Shown here piece by piece: positions 60,896-64,000 of a stretch of 64,000 nucleotides of DNA; the stretch's first letter is position 1, and each line of letters begins with the position of its first letter. This DNA is from Azomonas agilis (GTDB taxonomy: Bacteria; Pseudomonadota; Gammaproteobacteria; Pseudomonadales; Pseudomonadaceae): the NCBI RefSeq assembly GCF_007830255.1, contig NZ_VLKG01000003.1:1-64000 (forward strand), given 5' to 3'. The position numbers were made by a program, and so were the translations under genes. Below the pieces are notes generated by a model, which saw only the letters and a list, made by a program, of their open reading frames with translations, made no database searches and was not told the DNA's origin.

Positions 60896-60971
60896 AACCT
60901 GCCCCGACTCCAAACCAAGGAGCAAGGGGCTTGTCTGAGTACTGAACTGAACCCTAAGGAGTACTGCCTGA

Positions 60972-62807
60972 ATGTGCGGCATCGTAGGCGCTATCGCGGA
61001 ACGCAACATCACTCCCATCCTGTTAGAAGGGCTTAAGCGGCTGGAGTATCGGGGGTACGACAGTGCCGGACTCGCCGTGCTGGATCAAGCCGGTACGCTG
61101 CACAGCCTGCGCCGTGCCGGTAAAGTAGCCGAACTAGAGCAGGCACAAAAAGACATTAAACTCGCTGGTCGCTTAGGCATTGCCCATACGCGCTGGGCTA
61201 CCCACGGTGCGCCCTGTGAGCGTAATGCTCACCCGCATTTTTCCGGCACTGATTTGGCCGTGGTACACAACGGCATCATCGAAAACTACGAGACGCTGCG
61301 CCGCCGCCTGCAAGAGCTAGGCTATGTGTTTCTGTCCGATACCGACACCGAGGTCATTGCTCACCTGTTGCATTACCACCTGCAACAGCAACCAGAATTA
61401 ATCCCGGCCTTACAAGCCACCATCCGCGAGCTACAGGGCGCTTACGGTCTGGCTATTGTCAGTGCTAAATACCCCGATAGCCTGTTTGCCGCCCGTAGCG
61501 GTAGCCCTTTGGTGATTGGCTGTGGTTTAGGCGAGCATTTTTTAGCCTCCGATCAACTGGCATTACGTCAGGTCACTGACCGTTTTATCTATCTGGAAGA
61601 GGGCGATATCGCCCAAATTCAGTGCGACACACTGCACATTTGGGATCGCCAAGGTCAGCCGGTAACGCGGGAAACCCTGCAATACCACGAAGGCGCAGAG
61701 GCCGCAGACAAAGGCGCGTACCGCCACTTTATGCTCAAGGAAATCCACGAGCAGCCCTCCGTAGTACAGCGCACTTTGGAAGGGCGTTTAGGGACGCATC
61801 AGGTATTGCTGGAAGCCTTTGGGCCTCAGGCGGCCGCCTTGTTTTCTCAGGTAGAAAACCTGCAAATCGTGGCTTGCGGCACCAGCTTCCACGCCGGTAT
61901 GGTGGCACGCTATTGGCTGGAGTCTTTGGCTGGAATTTCCTGCCAAGTGGAGGTGGCCAGCGAGTTTCGTTACCGCAAAGTGGTAGTACGCCCCAATACC
62001 CTGTTTGTGAGCATCTCCCAATCTGGCGAAACTGCGGACACCCTCGCCGCACTGCGTAACGCCAAGGACATGGGCTATCTGGGCAGCTTGGCCATTTGTA
62101 ACGTGGCCACCAGCTCCCTCGTGCGCGAATCCGACCTGACCTTACTCACCCATGCTGGCCCCGAAATCGGAGTCGCTTCCACCAAAGCCTTTACCACGCA
62201 ATTAGTGGGCTTGCTACTGCTCACCTTGGCATTGGGACGTAGTAAAGGCAGTCTTGCCGCCGATCAGGAGCGGCAATTAGTAGAAGAATTACGCTGCTTA
62301 CCCACTCGACTGGATGAAGTGCTCTCCCTATCCCACACCGTAGAGCAAATCGCGGAGCGCTTTTCCGATAAACGGCACAGCCTATTCTTAGGGCGTGGAA
62401 CTCAATACCCCGTAGCTTTAGAAGGCGCGCTGAAGCTGAAGGAAATTTCCTACATCCACGCCGAAGCCTACCCCGCCGGTGAGCTCAAGCACGGGCCTTT
62501 GGCTTTGGTGGACAGCGATATGCCCGTAGTCACCGTAGCCCCCAGTAATGAGCTGTTGGAAAAACTCAAATCCAACCTGCAAGAAGTACGGGCACGCGGT
62601 GGGGAGTTGATCGTGTTTGCCGATGCCCAAGCCGGTATTGAGCACGACCAAACCACCCATGTGCTGAACATGCCTCACATCAGTGATGTGTTATCCCCCA
62701 TTCTCTACACCCTGCCGCTGCAATTGCTGGCCTACTACGTCGCCATCCTCAAGGGAACTGACGTGGATCAACCGCGTAACCTCGCCAAATCGGTGACAGT
62801 GGAATAA
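60972..62807 (+). CDS. glmS: Glutamine:fructose-6-phosphate aminotransferase
   Basis: 611 residues. Makes glucosamine 6-phosphate. Cys2 (MCGIVGA) is the glutaminase nucleophile; [18 protein letters not shown] is in the same domain. Two SIS domains (about 285-600) hold [29 protein letters not shown] and the C-terminus [15 protein letters not shown]. The ATG has AAGGAGTACTGCCTGA upstream. Follows glmU by 76 bases, the common pair. No glmS ribozyme, as expected outside Firmicutes. Confidence 0.97.
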   Translation: MCGIVGAIAERNITPILLEGLKRLEYRGYDSAGLAVLDQAGTLHSLRRAGKVAELEQAQKDIKLAGRLGIAHTRWATHGAPCERNAHPHFSGTDLAVVHNGIIENYETLRRRLQELGYVFLSDTDTEVIAHLLHYHLQQQPELIPALQATIRELQGAYGLAIVSAKYPDSLFAARSGSPLVIGCGLGEHFLASDQLALRQVTDRFIYLEEGDIAQIQCDTLHIWDRQGQPVTRETLQYHEGAEAADKGAYRHFMLKEIHEQPSVVQRTLEGRLGTHQVLLEAFGPQAAALFSQVENLQIVACGTSFHAGMVARYWLESLAGISCQVEVASEFRYRKVVVRPNTLFVSISQSGETADTLAALRNAKDMGYLGSLAICNVATSSLVRESDLTLLTHAGPEIGVASTKAFTTQLVGLLLLTLALGRSKGSLAADQERQLVEELRCLPTRLDEVLSLSHTVEQIAERFSDKRHSLFLGRGTQYPVALEGALKLKEISYIHAEAYPAGELKHGPLALVDSDMPVVTVAPSNELLEKLKSNLQEVRARGGELIVFADAQAGIEHDQTTHVLNMPHISDVLSPILYTLPLQLLAYYVAILKGTDVDQPRNLAKSVTVE

Positions 62808-62843
62808 CAGCGGTTTAAGTCAGTCAACATAAGGCTTTATTTT

Positions 62844-62894
62844 CCTCCCCAACTCAAACGGGGAGGAATGCCGCCCAACCCCGAAGCGGGCTTT
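62844..62894 (+). terminator. Tandem hairpins after glmS
   Basis: CCTCCCC/GGGGAGG (62844-62850 with 62860-62866) and CCCG/CGGG (62880-62890) followed by CTTTAT. Together they are the likely end of the glmU-glmS message. 62895-63044 shows only the AAGGAG ribosome site of the next gene. Confidence 0.45.
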
Positions 62895-63044
62895 ATCGTC
62901 ACAACTAAAATCCCCTGACTCCAAAGATCCGTCTAATCTCCACATCACAAGCCCTCTACCGACCTCAGCTTCGCAAGAGGCCACTAGTATTTAGAACACG
63001 CCCAATGGCAAGGCCTTAACCTCTTATCAGGAAGGAGCCCAAAC

Positions 63045-63635
63045 ATGGCACTCAGTCTGGCAAAAAATCAGAGCATTTCTCTGGAAAAAACCGCTGGAAC
63101 CCCACTCAGTACCCTCCGTTTGGGTCTGGGATGGGACCCTGTAAAATCCACCGGCTTTCTGTCTAAACTGCTGGGCAGTGGCAACTCCATTGATTTAGAT
63201 GCCTCCTGCATTCTATTGGACAGCCAGTTTAATTCCTTGGATATGGTGTGGTTCTGTCAACTGGAATCTAAAGATGGCTCCGTCCAGCACTCCGGCGACA
63301 ACCTAACCGGAGAGGGTGACGGGGACGATGAGGTGATCTACGTTGACCTACAGCACCTGCCCGCTAACGTCCATTATCTGATCCTCACCGTGAACAGCTT
63401 TCACGGACAAAGCTTTGATCAGGTTGAAAACGCCTATTGCCGCCTCCTCAGCCAACCCGACAACCAAGAATTGGCACGGTTTAATCTGTCGGAAAAAGGC
63501 TCCCATACCGGGGTCATCATGGCCAGTTTAAGCCGAGAACAGGAGGGCTGGCAGTTCAAAGCCATTGGCCAACCTACCCAAGGCCGCACTGCAGAAGATC
63601 TGGTTAGCCTAGCGGTTCAGGCGGTGCGCCCATGA
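63045..63635 (+). CDS. TerD-family protein (TerZ-like)
   Basis: 196 residues of the TerD fold. SLAKNQSISLEK starts it, then LRLGLGWDPV, then SIDLDASCILLD, the calcium-binding core also seen in TerD/TerZ, then HSGDNLTGEGDGDDEVIYVD and the helix FARFNLSEKG-like stretch ARFNLSEKGSHTGVIMASL. Ter proteins are linked to tellurite, phage and stress resistance; the biochemical role is unclear. ATG with GGAAGGAG. It overlaps the next gene by ATGA. Confidence 0.9.
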   Translation: MALSLAKNQSISLEKTAGTPLSTLRLGLGWDPVKSTGFLSKLLGSGNSIDLDASCILLDSQFNSLDMVWFCQLESKDGSVQHSGDNLTGEGDGDDEVIYVDLQHLPANVHYLILTVNSFHGQSFDQVENAYCRLLSQPDNQELARFNLSEKGSHTGVIMASLSREQEGWQFKAIGQPTQGRTAEDLVSLAVQAVRP

Positions 63636-64000
63636 CCCAGCTAACGCCGGGCGCTAATGCCCCTGTAACCACTGGCCCATTGCAGGTTGATATCCAGTAC
63701 AGCCCCGTTCCCGGCGTGGATTTGGACATCTCAGCCTTTGCCCTGACCGCAGCCGGTAAAGTGCGCGGTGACGGTGATATGTGCTTTTACGGCCAGCCCC
63801 AGATTTTAGGCGGCGCGGTTCAGCTCAGCGCCGGTTCAATGGGCACTGCAAAATTCAGCTTAGATCTGAGTAGGCTGGATGCCGCCGTAGAGAAGCTAGC
63901 TTTCACTGCCACCCTGTACGAAAACAAAGCCGCCTTCGACCGCGTAGCCCACCTAGCCCTGACCATCAGCGGAGGCATTGAGGCTCAGATTCCCACTCAA
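63632..64000 (+). CDS. TerA/TerD-domain protein, 5' part only
   Basis: 123 codons visible, no stop before the window edge. It begins MTQLTPGANAPVTTGPLQVD and has VPGVDLDISAFALTAAGKVR, then GDGDMCFYGQPQILGG, the pattern of TerA-type TerD domains (an Asp-rich core followed by a Phe-Tyr-x-Gln motif). It is translationally coupled to the upstream TerZ-like gene, so a ter operon continues to the right. Which further ter genes follow cannot be seen. Confidence 0.85.
   Translation, partial: MTQLTPGANAPVTTGPLQVDIQYSPVPGVDLDISAFALTAAGKVRGDGDMCFYGQPQILGGAVQLSAGSMGTAKFSLDLSRLDAAVEKLAFTATLYENKAAFDRVAHLALTISGGIEAQIPTQ

Noticed and set aside
62844-62866. Second IS200/IS605 end because of its CCTCCCC/GGGGAGG hairpin
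   Set aside because: The stem resembles the right end at 171-202 only in base composition. No tnpA/tnpB trace flanks it, and it fits a glmS terminator region.

Overview
The window is a stretch of gammaproteobacterial chromosome. The nearest fit is the Pseudomonadales/Oceanospirillales group. The pointers are a SutA-type RNA polymerase-binding protein next to rpmB-rpmG, a Pseudomonas-like ornithine decarboxylase, PrtDEF-type type I secretion genes, and the general housekeeping gene set. I cannot name a genus. Most genes are dense, of moderate G+C and well conserved. The stretch from about 3.4 to 9.1 kb, and less strongly up to about 19.5 kb, is visibly A/T-richer and holds surface-polysaccharide genes, which are often exchanged between strains. 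I saw no rRNA, tRNA or CRISPR array.

Layout. 1-202: the 3' end of an IS200/IS605-type tnpB with an in-frame stop, plus the element's right-end hairpin. 212-3354: ornithine decarboxylase (minus) with a long leader, divergent from prfC (plus). 3407-19542: a long minus-strand block. Its promoter-proximal part is a three-gene type I secretion system (ABC ATPase, adaptor, TolC-like channel). Next come the Wzm/Wzt polysaccharide ABC exporter, a 1291-residue methyltransferase/double glycosyltransferase, an OafA-like acyltransferase, and a GtrB/GtrA/large membrane protein set that looks like an O-antigen decoration cassette. 19.8-22.9 kb: a promoter with a Fur-box-like overlap, a 33-codon ORF, gpsA, a DUF4389 protein, sixA, a HIT protein and coq7. 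23.0-24.9 kb: a choice-of-anchor-I/DUF4214 protein that looks like a substrate of the type I system. 25.0-33.0 kb: ridA-dadA, yjbQ, sutA, rpmB-rpmG, an omega-aminotransferase divergent from an aldehyde dehydrogenase, and ilvA. 33.2-43.3 kb: an MscK-like channel, selO, a small hypothetical gene, an SLC13 transporter with RCK_C domains, trxC, rpiA and a CptA-like phosphoethanolamine transferase. 43.6-48.1 kb: the glycine cleavage genes gcvT-gcvH-gcvP. 48.2-55.6 kb: a TctE/TctD two-component system divergent from tctC-tctB-tctA, a second tctC and an AbrB-family permease. 55.7-56.4 kb: decayed pieces of tex, fbp and an unidentified gene. 56.5-62.8 kb: an M16 peptidase behind an exact FNR/ANR-type site, then glmU and glmS. 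63.0-64.0 kb: two TerD-domain genes, the second cut by the window edge.

How they work together. The secretion and polysaccharide blocks suggest co-produced cell-surface material: a protein exported by the type I system and a lipid-linked glycan whose end is probably modified before Wzt-dependent export. RidA next to DadA fits detoxification of the imino acids that DadA makes. The Tct block pairs a carboxylate uptake system with its own sensor; three tandem 11-bp repeats upstream of tctC look like the regulator's binding site. glmU and glmS supply UDP-GlcNAc for wall and LPS.

The best leads for something not yet described are the structured ornithine decarboxylase leader with a 27-codon ORF, the 33-codon ORF behind a Fur-like site, the fused methyltransferase-GT-GT protein beside an extended Wzt and a type I system, and the Ter genes running off the right edge.
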